Notes under the pieces: model-generated
The model's database searches: none
The model's input: only the letters and a program-made list of their open reading frames with translations
What the model was told of the DNA's origin: nothing
Translations under genes and position numbers: made by a program
Source: Tilletiaria anomala UBC 951
Lineage: Eukaryota; Basidiomycota; Exobasidiomycetes; Georgefischeriales; Tilletiariaceae
Length of the DNA: 64,000 nt
Assembly (NCBI RefSeq): GCF_000711695.1
Contig: NW_013546940.1
Coordinates: forward strand, 1-64,000
Reading direction: 5' to 3'
In this document: piece by piece, positions 32,286 to 44,659 of the stretch
Numbering within the stretch: position 1 is the first letter of the stretch
Layout: the number at the start of each line of letters is the position of its first letter

Positions 32286-33672
32286 TCAGATGTTACGGCT
32301 CCGGCTCGTTCGCCACATTGCCCACGCCAGCTTCCAGTCGCGCCCGGCGGCGACGGCTTGCAGCGCCGGGTGGAACGGGTCAAAGTCGTGCTTCTCGAGC
32401 TGCTCGAGGTAGTAACGCGCAGGTACCTGTGGACATGTGAGCAGCAGCGGGCGGGCGGCGTTTCAGTTGCGAAAGTTCGTATCTGCGCATAGGTACTGCA
32501 TAGAATTAGCATGCGCGACGACTCACAGCACCAACTAGCGGGCCAGCCAGCTGCTCCGGCACTGTTCCCCGCCGGAATGAGTCGCGGATCAGCGTCCTGG
32601 CCGTAATGAGGTAATCGTTCGCCCTTGTTGCAGTCTCAAACACGGCATCTCTCACGCCCTGCGCTCGCCCGCCATTGCGGTAAACGTCTTCCTCGACAAC
32701 GCGGTGGGCGAGCAGGTGCTCGTGCGGTAGCATCAACCGTCGCTGCCCGCGCATCATTGACGGGCGGTGCGACGGCGACGGACCGGCTGATGCACTCGCA
32801 GTGCTGTCGCCTGGCGAGGCAGTCTGCTGTGGGAGGAAGCCGGCGTGAAAAGGCACAGAGGCGAGCTGCAGCGTCAGACCCGACGCTTTGCCGAGATGCG
32901 AGAAGATCTCGTCGGTGCTTCGCGCGTCGTAGCCGAGCAGGTTAAGGGAGAGGTAGTAAAGGCGCGAGGACGTCGCTTCGGCATACTCTTCCATGTCCTC
33001 CAGCGTCGGTGGTGTCAGTGGAGCCGCAAGGTCGTCTTCACGTGCACTGATGATCCGTTGGAAATGGTCTTGCACCAATCCGCCCTGCGCGAGGACTGCC
33101 GGGTCGTGGATCGCTTCTGCAAGCGCGAGAGCAACAGGGTGCTTTGGTGGGCGTTTCTGAAGGCCCACATTGTCAAACACAGGCCTTCAATCGTTCGAAT
33201 CAAGTGGAAAAATCGCCCTCACATTGTAGCATCCCCGAATCGCGTCCCTCCACCATCCTATTCGAATGCGGCCCAGTATCTCAGAAGAGACGGTCTCCTT
33301 GATCGATGCCAGCTCTGCATTAAAAGCGCGCAGTGCCAGGTAGTGCCGCTGTAGGCGTCTTGGATAAAAGTAGTGCGCCAGGTAGGAAGAGTAGTCTCGC
33401 ACCGAGACGAACGCTTTCGTCTCTGCCGTTGACGTCACTGCGGCGCCATAATTCGAAGACGGGGATGGAGATGTGCCTTCCGGTCCTCCAGGCGTTGCTG
33501 GTGACGCAGCCAAGGTTTTTGAGCTGATTGATCGTTCATAAGGTCTTCGGGCGTGAAGCAGGCAACAACAGCATTCGCTCGCCCGGGTGGGTAAGGGTGC
33601 CAGGCGAGACCTGCTCTGTGCAAGCACCGTCGCTCTTGCGGTCGACCAGGCTGTGGTTAACGCGATCGCCAT
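32286..33672 (-). CDS. Complex I assembly factor NDUFAF6-like (squalene/phytoene synthase fold)
   Basis: Three exons (33672-33223, 33156-32527, 32426-32286) give 406 residues. The first 40 residues (MAIALTTAWSTARATVLAQSRSRL...) look like a mitochondrial presequence. The prenyl-synthase-like core is seen in LALRAFNAELASIKETVSSEILGRIRIGWWRDAI, KRPPKHPVALALAEAI, TLEDMEEYAEATSSRLYYLSLNLLG and the C-terminal ARYYLEQLEKHDFDPFHP. These match NDUFAF6 rather than true phytoene synthase: the Asp-rich DxxxD sites are not kept. Known role: assembly of the ND1 module of NADH dehydrogenase. An insert rich in Ser/Pro/Ala follows GKASGL. An alternative upstream ATG at 33822 would add 50 residues. Confidence 0.85.
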
Positions 33673-34255
33673 CGCGCTCTCTCTTTTTTTCCTTCGGAGG
33701 TTGGAAACTCCGTTGCCGTGAGTCTTGCCGTATTTCCACCTACGGGTGAGGCGCCCAAGGGAAGAGCAATGGCCGAAAACGAATGCCTGACTGTGCAACC
33801 ACAGTTGGCAAGCACAAGACATCGTTGGGGTTGAGCAAGGAACACAAGAAGATGTCAGTAGTCACCCTTTGACAATATGACGGCATTGTTCAACATTTGA
33901 TGCTGCTTGTGCATGAAGTAGGGTTGTTCCCTTCACCTTCTGACCGCTCACACCCAGAGACGCATCGGGAGTCGAGAGAGCAAGCCATGGTGGCTTTCAA
34001 TCGAATACTTCGCAATGGGGGATTGCGACGGAAGAATGGCCTTCGCGAGGTCCTGCTCGGCTGTCGGTCCATGGCGCGAGATGCTGCAACAGTGCTGTGC
34101 CCAGCGAAACCCCTGTCTGATGTGAACAGCATGGACGCGACAATGGGAATGCCAAATTTTACCGTGATGCACGGCCCGCCCAGCTGACCCGTCCAACGTC
34201 TGTCGGCCGCCTGGAGCGAAGAAGCATAATCATCGCACGCTACGCATTTGCCACC
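33673..34255. other. Divergent intergenic region, NDUFAF6-like / ORC2
   Basis: About 580 bases. A short plus-strand frame (33897-34187) has no motif. The minus-strand coding frame may extend to 33822. No repeats or RNA genes were recognised. Confidence 0.5.
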
Positions 34256-36562
34256 ATGGTGCGGCGAGTGTCTTCGCGTGTTCCGACTGGCCCGCTGCGC
34301 ATGGCAACGCGCTCAGGTCAAACGGCACGAGGCCGCCCTTCCAAGAGGGAAACGTCTCCTCCGCAGCCGGACAATGAAGTTGCCGCAGACGCAAAGGAGA
34401 CAAAGGCTGCGCTCAAACACCCTTTTACTTCGTCGCCAGAGCCAGCGCCGCTTCCAATCCCAGTTTCAGTTCCAGCTCCAGCACCAACACCCGCACTTAG
34501 TGTCTCGCGACCAAAGGCATCCACATTGAAGCTGTCGACACGCAAGGGAAAGGAGCGCGCGATCGAGCCAACCCCGTCGCAGGAAAGCGTCGGCGGGTTC
34601 GATTCTAGTCAACGAAGCGTACATTTTAGTCAGAATGTCGTAGACACGGATGATCAGCGGCTGCAGCTGCAGGCGACCTCGGCCGCAGCCTGTCTGGCGG
34701 CACCAAGCGGCATGCCAGCGGCAGCAGAAATCGGGGGTAGTCACGCTGCGCCCCATCCCGATGCTGGCGGCGCACCCCCACCGAAGAGAACACGTATCAA
34801 CTTCGAAGACAAGCTCAGAGCAGACACTGCTGCTGCCCGAGCTGCGTCTGCCACTGTTTCCACATCAGACAGCCTCCACGCCGACTCCCGAACGCCAGCA
34901 TTGGCCGCTCTGTCGGGTACTTTACCGCATCGTGGTCCCGGGGTGTCCGGCCCATCCGAATCGATGCTCCGGCGTAGCTCGGCGGATCACTATTTCGAAG
35001 CCTTCGCCGCGTCGTCTGCATCACGCAAGAAGAAGCGTGTTACCTCCGACGCGCTCATCAGCGAACTGCTACCAGATCTGACGACGGAGATGGTCGCAGA
35101 GCTATACGACCTGCCAACAATTGACCAGCCCAAGGCATCAGTTGCATCTGCCTCAGTTGCGCAGCATGCCACAGCGCGGGTCGGTGGCAGAAAAGAGCCA
35201 GGCAGCTCTTTGACAGGCAGCGGAGCGGGGAGCGCATTCAACACGCAGGTGCTCGAAGAGTTCAATATCAACATCCATCGACGCACGAGCTATGCAGAGT
35301 GGACGCTTTTGCTTAGCCAAGGGTTCAAGCTGCTCTTCCACGGCGTCGGCTCCCCCGAGGCAGTCCTGCAGGATTACGTAGAGCAAAGAGCGCGGGGGGC
35401 GTACGGTACTGCGGTCGTCGTACGAGGCTACATGCCGGGCCTGCGAATAGAGAAGCTGCTGGAAGCGGCTGAGTCAGCTACGGCGCAAGCTGGGGAGCAA
35501 ATCTGGGACGAATCATCCGACGAAGAGACTGGCGGCGAGAAAGCAAATGGCGAGGATGAGCAAGCCGTGCGGCTGGAGGAAGATGACCAGTCGGTCAAGC
35601 ATGCCAACCATCTTGAGGCGAGGGCGCATCGATTACGCCAGAAGTACACCCCTGTTCGCAGGTCCAAGCGTAAACTTCTACCGGAATCGAAGATACAGAC
35701 CGGAACCAGGACGGAGTCGCTACCGCCTCTCTATCTGCTCCTCATCGGGGTCGATAACAAGACCTGGCTGTCCTCACGTGCGCAACGCGTCCTTGCGATC
35801 TTGGCGCGAGCTCCACGCATCTACCTGCTCGCGACTGCTTCACACATCAATTCCGGCCTGCTCTTGCTCGGTGGGAGCTCTGGCGATGCGTCTGAGGGCG
35901 GCGTGACGGCAATCCCCTGGCTATGGCAGGACCTCAACACGTTTGTACCACCCATTGACGAAATGCTCGTCTCATCCAGCAACATGGCGCACAAGGGTAT
36001 TTCGCTGCCACGCGCGTTGTCGCTGCATCTGTACTCGCACGCAGGAAGAGCAGGCGCAGAGAACTTTCCCCACGGCGCACCCTCGTCTGCGTCTACCCCT
36101 GCCGCTGCAGGGTTAGCGGGTCGCGCTGGCGCAGACCACCATGGTGCGGACGACGAGGAGCTCAATGTGGAGTTCTCGCCTCATGGCGCGATCAGCATCC
36201 TACAGAGTGTCACAGTCAGGGCCAAAAAGCTGTTCCGGCTGATCGCCAGCATGCAAGTTCACCTGGACGAAGGCGGAGACAGAGGTGAGGGGGGAGCCTG
36301 CATCCAACCTCCAGCGCCGCGGCCCGTGCTATTTTCTGAGGTCCTCGATCGCGCGATGCGGGACTATACCGCGACATCCGATGATCAGATGCGCTCGCTC
36401 CTGCCGGAATACACTAGTCATTCGCTCCTGCGCATCGTTAAGTGGTCCGACGCCAACCCTCAGTTGCGCTCGCTGCAGCCAGGGAAAGAGTACCTCTGGA
36501 TCAACATGTCGCGACAGAACATTCTGCATGTACTCTCGCAGTTGGAGCAACTCGTCCAGTAA
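34256..36562 (+). CDS. ORC2: Origin recognition complex subunit 2
   Basis: Intronless, 768 residues. The N-terminal 330 residues are disordered and basic, with RRVSSRVPTG and an AT-hook-like RGRPSKR. The ORC2 core begins with NIHRRTSYAEWTLLLSQGFKLLFHGVGS, the classic ORC2 segment that replaces a functional Walker A. It continues through AVVVRGYMPGLRIEKLL, YLLLIGVDNKTWLSSRAQRVLAILA, IYLLATASHINSGLLL and WLWQDLNTFVPPIDEM, and ends with the winged helix and the KEYLWINMSRQNILHVLSQLEQL tail. An acidic insert of about 60 residues splits the core (DESSDEETGGEKANGEDEQ). Known role: part of the six-subunit complex that marks replication origins. Confidence 0.95.
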   Translation: MVRRVSSRVPTGPLRMATRSGQTARGRPSKRETSPPQPDNEVAADAKETKAALKHPFTSSPEPAPLPIPVSVPAPAPTPALSVSRPKASTLKLSTRKGKERAIEPTPSQESVGGFDSSQRSVHFSQNVVDTDDQRLQLQATSAAACLAAPSGMPAAAEIGGSHAAPHPDAGGAPPPKRTRINFEDKLRADTAAARAASATVSTSDSLHADSRTPALAALSGTLPHRGPGVSGPSESMLRRSSADHYFEAFAASSASRKKKRVTSDALISELLPDLTTEMVAELYDLPTIDQPKASVASASVAQHATARVGGRKEPGSSLTGSGAGSAFNTQVLEEFNINIHRRTSYAEWTLLLSQGFKLLFHGVGSPEAVLQDYVEQRARGAYGTAVVVRGYMPGLRIEKLLEAAESATAQAGEQIWDESSDEETGGEKANGEDEQAVRLEEDDQSVKHANHLEARAHRLRQKYTPVRRSKRKLLPESKIQTGTRTESLPPLYLLLIGVDNKTWLSSRAQRVLAILARAPRIYLLATASHINSGLLLLGGSSGDASEGGVTAIPWLWQDLNTFVPPIDEMLVSSSNMAHKGISLPRALSLHLYSHAGRAGAENFPHGAPSSASTPAAAGLAGRAGADHHGADDEELNVEFSPHGAISILQSVTVRAKKLFRLIASMQVHLDEGGDRGEGGACIQPPAPRPVLFSEVLDRAMRDYTATSDDQMRSLLPEYTSHSLLRIVKWSDANPQLRSLQPGKEYLWINMSRQNILHVLSQLEQLVQ

Positions 36563-36791
36563 GGAGATGTCGATGAAGCTATACCTTCGTCTCCCAATGC
36601 CAGGTTTCATTGTCCGTGCCCGTACTCTTGGAAAGATATCCGTAAAATACAATTTTAGATTCGTTGCAGACCCAATTCCAATGAAAGAGAACAAATGTCC
36701 TTGTAGATGATAGAAGTGGTTTGGGAGGTATGCGAAGATAGCGCGCGAGCCTCAATGTTGAGGGGAGCGAGAAGAAGAAAGGTGATGCTGC

Positions 36792-38974
36792 TCAAGGCAA
36801 GAAGCCAGCGACCACAGCACCGCCGACGACGGAAACGGCCATGGCGATCCACAGCCTGCCATCGGTCGGAATGCACAAGCTGGGCAATGCGCCGCTCGAG
36901 CTACCCTTGGAGGTCGCGCCAAGCCTGTTGCCGCGGCTGCCATTGCTGTTGACGATGATGCTCGGGTTGTCTGTTCCATATGGCTCGAACGTCTGTGTCG
37001 GCACGGCTGCTTTCTCCGTCACGTCGGGCGTGAGGAAGACGAGCGCTACACCCGGCGCAGGTACCTGCACAGGGCACTGGCCATCGTTGCACGCAGCCGT
37101 CTTGATGTTCTCGGCTCCTTGTAGGACACCGTCGCTCCAGTAGCCAAATGTTTGGTTGGCCCAAGTCTGGCATGGAAGAACGGGTACGCTCTATGTTCAA
37201 TACTGTAGCGATCGCAGATGGCAAGTTCAATGAAACTCACAATCCCATCAAGCGAATCAACACTTTGTGCGGCGAGGAGCTTGTAGCTGACAGTCGTCTG
37301 CCCGCTCTGGGCGGGTATGTTGGCTGTCCAGGTGTTGGCACCGGAAGCGTCGTTGATCATGTTGATAAGCACGACCTTTTTGGCGACGGTATTCTCGAAG
37401 ATGGCATATGCCGACGCGTCATCCCGGTCCACTTGTAAGTCGAGCACCTGGCTGCTGTTCGTCTGACTCGCCAGCGCTTCGGCGACGACGAGGCTCGAGT
37501 AGTAGATCGGGCCCGTCTTCCAGCTCTTGGTGGTGGCGTTGTACGCAGGCGGCGTGAAGACGTTATAGATCGTGTTGATACCGGACGTGTGCCAGAATAC
37601 ACCCGTGTGGTTGCGGTAGGCGAGCTGCAGTGCCGCGTCAACACCCCAAATGGCACTCGTGAAGGCGTTCGAGACGCCATTAATACCGATACACGATGCC
37701 GTGTTTGTCTCGACTAGGTAGTATGGAATCTGGTTGGCGACCGCTGCTGCGATGGCATCTGCGTCATACTGGGCAAAAGTGACTGTATTGGTGTGGTTCA
37801 AGTAGAACTCATGGCCCTGTACCCCATTACTAGAGCACAGCGATTGCGGGTCTGGGGTTGACACCGTTGTTCCACACCCGTTGAGTCAGCATTGCCGGTG
37901 TCACAGATCAAGTAGTCGCTCTTCCTGTAACTCACACTGAATGGCACTGATTGCCTTCAGCCGGTCTTTGAATCGCTCGCGCATGCCGTTCTCCTCGGTG
38001 ATGCTGAAGGTAGTCCATCCGCAGCATACGTTGGGAGCGGTGAAGAGTTTCGGCTGTATCAAGTCGCCCATGACCCTGCCGGTGAGGTCACCCCACTCAT
38101 CGAGATAGGTCGGGATGTCGTAGTCGGAGGGTCTGTTTCCGGTCTGCGGGTACCGATCTGGTTCGTTACCGACGAGGATGAGGTCTACATGGTCTGAAAT
38201 GTAGCGGTTCAGCGTCTTGACCATCAGCTCGGTGAAGCTGGCGGTGTGGTTGACCATGTTGAGACCCCAGACGAAATGTGTGTTGAGCTTCTGAGCAAGG
38301 GATTGCATTGCCTGGAAAACTAGGTCATTGTATTCGATTGAAGGAGTGACAGGCACTCCTTTGTCTGTGTAGCCATGGTCAGAGACTTTGACGATCATAT
38401 CCGTTGAAACGGTGGAGGTGGCGTTGTAGATGGCCGTGTCCTGCGTGTTGCCACCGATACGGAGAATGGGGCCCATACCAGAACGGGTGGCCAGCGCAGA
38501 GATGTAGTTCAAGAATGAAATGTTTAGTTTTTGGGATGTCTTGCCGATGATCTCGTCCACGACGGATAGCTCGATGGAAAGACCAAGGAAGTTGCCGAGG
38601 ACAGGGATACCAGGGTAGATCGGCGCATCACCTTGACCATAAGCGAGGTTCAGCTGCGTTGTCCCAATCGCTGCACTTGGAGGAGAAGGGACAGGGTACG
38701 CAGTGCTATCGAGGGCGGGGATAGGTGGCCCTGTCGCATTGGCGCTGGTCGGCGTAGCCGGGGCGGCAATGATTTGCAGAGAAGGCGCGGCAAGGGGGAT
38801 CTGTTGGGCTGCTGTACCGCTCCTCCATGTTGACGATGTTGCGAGCAGAGCAGTAGCCATGGATGTGAGTGAGAAGCGTGATCGCAACCGCCGTCGAATT
38901 GACCGGCTCTCTATTGATCGTCGTCCATGACGCTGCGGGTACTGGGATCGGAGAGCCATGGTGGCTGGTAACAT
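36792..38974 (-). CDS. GH79-family beta-glucuronidase, GPI-anchored type
   Basis: Three exons (38974-37936, 37851-37241, 37166-36792) give 674 residues. A basic N-terminus with a hydrophobic stretch (about 33-50) is a likely signal anchor; M34 or M39 could instead start a shorter form. The GH79 catalytic core has the acid/base Glu in LILVGNEPDRYP (E271) and the candidate nucleophile in YYLVETNTAS (E394), plus GPILRIGGNTQDTA and AIWGVDAALQLAYRN. A C-terminal beta-sandwich follows. The protein ends with a Ser/Gly linker and LWIAMAVSVVGGAVVAGFLP, typical of a GPI signal. Family members release glucuronic acid from arabinogalactan-type glycans. The intron joins were checked against AIQYPQSLC and SWTWANQTF-type family sequence. 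Confidence 0.85.
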
Positions 38975-39579
38975 GTGTTCGATACCTAACGAGTTGCAAC
39001 GCGTGTCGATCTAAGGTGACTTGGATACGCTTCCTGGCGTTTGACGTTCGAGCAGTGCTTCTATTCTGCGAGCAAAACGCTGCGAGCCCACGGAGCAGAC
39101 CGAAGATGATCAACTCGTGTACGATAGATAATGCGAGCCTCTATTGCCGACGAAATATTGTGTAGCTTGGCTTGTGGAGGATCGTGGTGAAGTCACCCAG
39201 TTCGATTCATTTCAGGATCACTCCTGTCGATATTTTCGATACTTGCTGTGGGTACCGAGATGGAATCCCCGGAATTTGAAGCACAGGAGGTGTTGCCGTA
39301 ATGCCGAAGCCCCCGGAATAAAGCTGGTAGGGGCGGAACCGCGGAGTCGATCATTTTTTTTTGAAATGCGGATCATTTCTGGATGCTGTGAGGCTCAAAA
39401 AAACACTCTTTCTGGAGGCAACTCTCTGCAAGACATGTGGGTAGGATGAATGACGGCACCCACCGGCAAATAGCATGCACAAGCGTGGGAAGGTCACGTT
39501 CTGAGTTGTGCAGTGTGTCCTGAGTAGCGCGGACAGAAGCGACGCAGCGAACGGGAAGTGTGCGTAGAAGCGATCGACG
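38975..39579. other. Divergent intergenic region, GH79 / RPC11
   Basis: About 600 bases between divergent starts. I see no gene, RNA or repeat. Confidence 0.5.
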
Positions 39580-39991
39580 ATGCTCCTGTTCTGTCCAAAT
39601 TGCGCCAACGCGCTGACAATCAAGAAAGGCAACGAGTTCGAGAACCGCTGGGCATGTCAGACGTGTCCGTACGAGTACCCGATCAAGCGGCAGCTGCTCG
39701 AACGCAAGCGTCTGCCGCGCAAGAAGGTCGACGATGTCATGGGCGGCGAGGACAGCTGGAAGAACGTCGATAGCACCGAGGCTGTCTGCCCCAAATGCGA
39801 GCATGGCCGGGCGTACTTTATGCAGATCCAGATTCGCAGTGCTGACGAGCCAAGTGAGCACAGACCGAAGACCTTTCTCTTCATGCATTATGGGAGGACT
39901 GACAGACGGCATCATTCCTCCCTTCCCTTTTTCGCCAGTGACAACGTTTTACAAGTGCTGCAGCTGCGGAGAACAATGGCGTGAAAACTAA
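39580..39991 (+). CDS. RPC11: RNA polymerase III subunit C11 (zinc-ribbon, TFIIS-like)
   Basis: Two exons (39580-39853, 39939-39991) give 108 residues, the standard length. The N-terminal zinc ribbon has CPNC (5-8) and CQTC (26-29). The C-terminal ribbon has CPKC (70-73) and CCSC. The catalytic hairpin SADEPMTTFYKC is formed exactly by the splice join. Known role: RNA cleavage, proofreading and termination-reinitiation by Pol III. Confidence 0.97.
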
Positions 39992-40163
39992 GTGGGCTAT
40001 TGCCTCTTGGCCCCGTTAGCTTGTCTTCGCCATATCCACCTTTCGCCTACTCGTTTTCTCCCTGCTGCAGGCAGTGTGAGCAAGATACTAGACGAACTTT
40101 GCTGTGCAGAACGCATTCTCGCCACTACGCGTAGCAAGCAAACCCGGCTGGTCGCTGCAAGTC

Positions 40164-40541
40164 ATGCCACAAGAGTCTGCCCCCAACGGCTCCCCGGTTG
40201 GACCCTCCCCTTTTGGTATGCACTCAATCCTTCCACATAATATGGGATATGGACGTGCGGGTACTCTTCACCCTCAAGCCCTCCCCACGCATCCGCCCCG
40301 GCGCACATCTATTGCGCAGAAAAAAGGCAGGCCACGTTGCGTCAGATGCGCCACATGCGATTCCATACATGGCACCGAGCAGCCAGGCAAGCGATGCCAT
40401 TGCGCCCTGAAGACATTCTGTCGCTGCCGATGGCCAGGGTGTGTAACAAACGCCTTGATGCGACCTCATCAGACGGCTTTCTGCACACGAGCGGCCCCCT
40501 TCTCGAATCAGCATTTCTCCCAATCAGCAATTCTCCCTTAG
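40164..40541 (+). CDS. Doubtful small Cys-rich protein
   Basis: An open frame from ATG 40164 gives 125 residues. The first half is Pro/Gly/Ser/His-rich (NGSPVGPSPFGMHSILP). The second half has a basic start and cysteine pairs: GRPRCVRCATC, then KRCHC and CRCRWPGC. This could be a metal-binding cluster. It may not be a gene: there is no homologue I can name, the frame ends in unremarkable sequence, and the flank is the 3' side of RPC11. A splice at 40439 (GTGTGT) to an acceptor at 40541 is possible in principle but does not give a better product. Confidence 0.25.
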   Translation: MPQESAPNGSPVGPSPFGMHSILPHNMGYGRAGTLHPQALPTHPPRRTSIAQKKGRPRCVRCATCDSIHGTEQPGKRCHCALKTFCRCRWPGCVTNALMRPHQTAFCTRAAPFSNQHFSQSAILP

Positions 40542-40574
40542 GCGTGGACGCCGCCGAATAGTCTCGCGCCTGCC

Positions 40575-40724
40575 ATGGAGAGTTCGTTTGTGGAACGGCT
40601 GCTTCTAGCAATCTTGGTCATCTCTTTGACAGCGGCTACATCCGCTCTCGCTCTGGTCGCAATCAGCATATACTTGATCATACAGGCGGCTCTGCTCCGC
40701 TACCATGCATCCGCTGAAAGCTAG
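40575..40724 (+). CDS. Candidate 49-residue membrane microprotein
   Basis: An ORF from ATG 40575 encodes 49 residues, mostly hydrophobic (LLLAILVISLTAATSALALVAISIYLIIQAALL), with a short polar N-terminus and a C-terminal RYHASAES. It could span a membrane once or twice. A TAG in frame at 40539, at the end of a CTCCCTTAG sequence that could serve as a splice acceptor, leaves open that it is the last exon of a larger gene. No family is recognised. Confidence 0.35.
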   Translation: MESSFVERLLLAILVISLTAATSALALVAISIYLIIQAALLRYHASAES

Positions 40725-41125
40725 AAGGATCTCCTATGTCCAAAGCATGTAGATCCAACATCAAACACAAAAGGGCACGGTATGCTTCATTTTGTTTGCT
40801 TGCACTCGAGAACCATCTGCTTCTCGTAGACATTCATCCTGCGTGAAGCGTAGACGCAAGCGGAAGTATGCGCACGCGTGAGAAACAATCTCTCGTCCAC
40901 ACATTTCTGTTCCACTCTCTTTCATCGTGTCTCTTGCTCTCGGCCGATGCTTCCTCTCCTTCTCTTCTGTGAATCGAATGGAATTCGCTCTGCTCTCCTG
41001 TTAAGTATGCGAACCAGATGGGGCGATGAGCTATCTGGCTGGGTGGTGCGACTGCTGTATGAAAAGTCGCATGCAGAGGGAGTGCGGAATGATGCCGACG
41101 ACATGACGTGTGGTGGACTCGGCAT
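40725..41125. other. Intergenic
   Basis: About 400 bases downstream of the SDR stop; no feature recognised. Confidence 0.4.
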
Positions 41126-43401
<2,276 letters not shown>

Positions 43402-44659
43402 TCACGCCTTGGCGACGAACTTGTCGCCCTTGGTCTCTGCCAATCTTCGCTCGTGCTCCATCGCCTCTTGGAGCTCCTGCAGCATCATCTGCTGTCCTTC
43501 CTTCCCGAGCGGCTGCAGCGGTCTGCGTGGTACGCCCATGTCATAGAACCAGTGCCCCAGCGCCCACTTGCTCCCCGCGATGCCTGCTTTCGCCATGCAC
43601 CAGTCAGCGCGCCCTACGAGCTCCTGCAGCTTCTGCGCTTGCTCGAGCTTGCCAAAGTCTTTCTCGCGAAATGCAGCGTCGATCAGCATGTACAGCTCGA
43701 CGAGCGTGTGCGGGAACAGGTTGCCCGTCCCCGCGATCACGCCCGTCATGCCGATCGTCATGGCGGGCAACAGAACGTCCGCAAAGCCTGGCCAGACGTG
43801 CCACACAGGCTTGGCGTGCGCAGCGGCCTGCGCTTGGAGAGCAGAGACGAGCCGCGCACCTTTGCCAATCTGCGAGCAGGTCAGCTTGCCGCCGATCACG
43901 TTCGGGTGCTCGGCGATCGAGCAGAGTAGGTCGCTGTCCATGTCAATCCCTGCCGCAGCTGCAGGGAAGTTGTACAGCATCACTGGTACTGGCGAGGCCG
44001 AGGCCACTTCGCTGCAGGCAGCGAGAATGTGTGTGTTTATGTGTTAAAACGAGAGCGTGTCAGCTGAGCACTTTTTGCCTTGGCCAACTGCCTTAGAGAA
44101 CGCACGTAAAGTACTCCTTGAGCGCATGTTGGTTCTTGCCGATCGCAGCGCTAAAGTATCCTGGAGCAATGACAAGCACTGCGTCTGCGCCCGCCTGCGC
44201 CGCATCCTTGGTCAGCGTGATGGTCTCTTTGAGCGAGCCCGTGCCCGTGCCCGCGATGATCGGCGTCGTCGGGAGCAGCTTGCGAACCGTGCTGATGACT
44301 TGCTGCCGTTCTTCGCGGGTCATATGCGAGGCTGCGAGCGAGCATCAACCAACATGGAGAGTGTCAGCGTCTACTTCGAGGTATCTACTAGCACAGCAAC
44401 AATCCAACCAAATGTCATATGCACCTTCGCCATTCGTGCCCATCAGCACGATGCCACAGCCGGCCGAAGCGAGACGCCCACAGTGCTTCTGTAACGTGGG
44501 CAGGTCCAGTTCTTCGCCTTGTTCCTTGGAGAGAAACGGTGTCACGATCGGCACGTAGATGCCGCCGGGGACGTTGGGTTGTGACGTGCTGCTACCATTG
44601 GTGTGGTGTGTCGAACTGGCACTGCCGTTGCCGTTCAGGGGGGAAGCGGTGGGAGCCAT
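43402..44659 (-). CDS. DapA/NAL-family aldolase, like 2-keto-3-deoxy-L-galactonate aldolase
   Basis: Three exons (44659-44425, 44331-44106, 44011-43402) give 356 residues. A low-complexity N-terminus of about 30 residues (Asn/Ser/Gly/Thr) precedes the barrel. Barrel motifs: GGIYVPIVTPF, the substrate-carboxylate loop GTNGEGASH, PIIAGTGTGSLKETI, PVPVMLYNFPAA with catalytic Y167, and VIGGKLTCSQIGK with Schiff-base K196. The GxKLTC form around Lys is typical of the fungal LGA1/GaaC enzymes, which split 2-keto-3-deoxy-L-galactonate to pyruvate and L-glyceraldehyde in D-galacturonate breakdown. The 4-hydroxy-2-oxoglutarate aldolase group also has this motif, so the substrate is inferred. Confidence 0.85.

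Noticed and set aside
33897-34187. 96-codon plus-strand ORF before ORC2
   Set aside because: No motif, no homologue recognised, lies in a divergent promoter.
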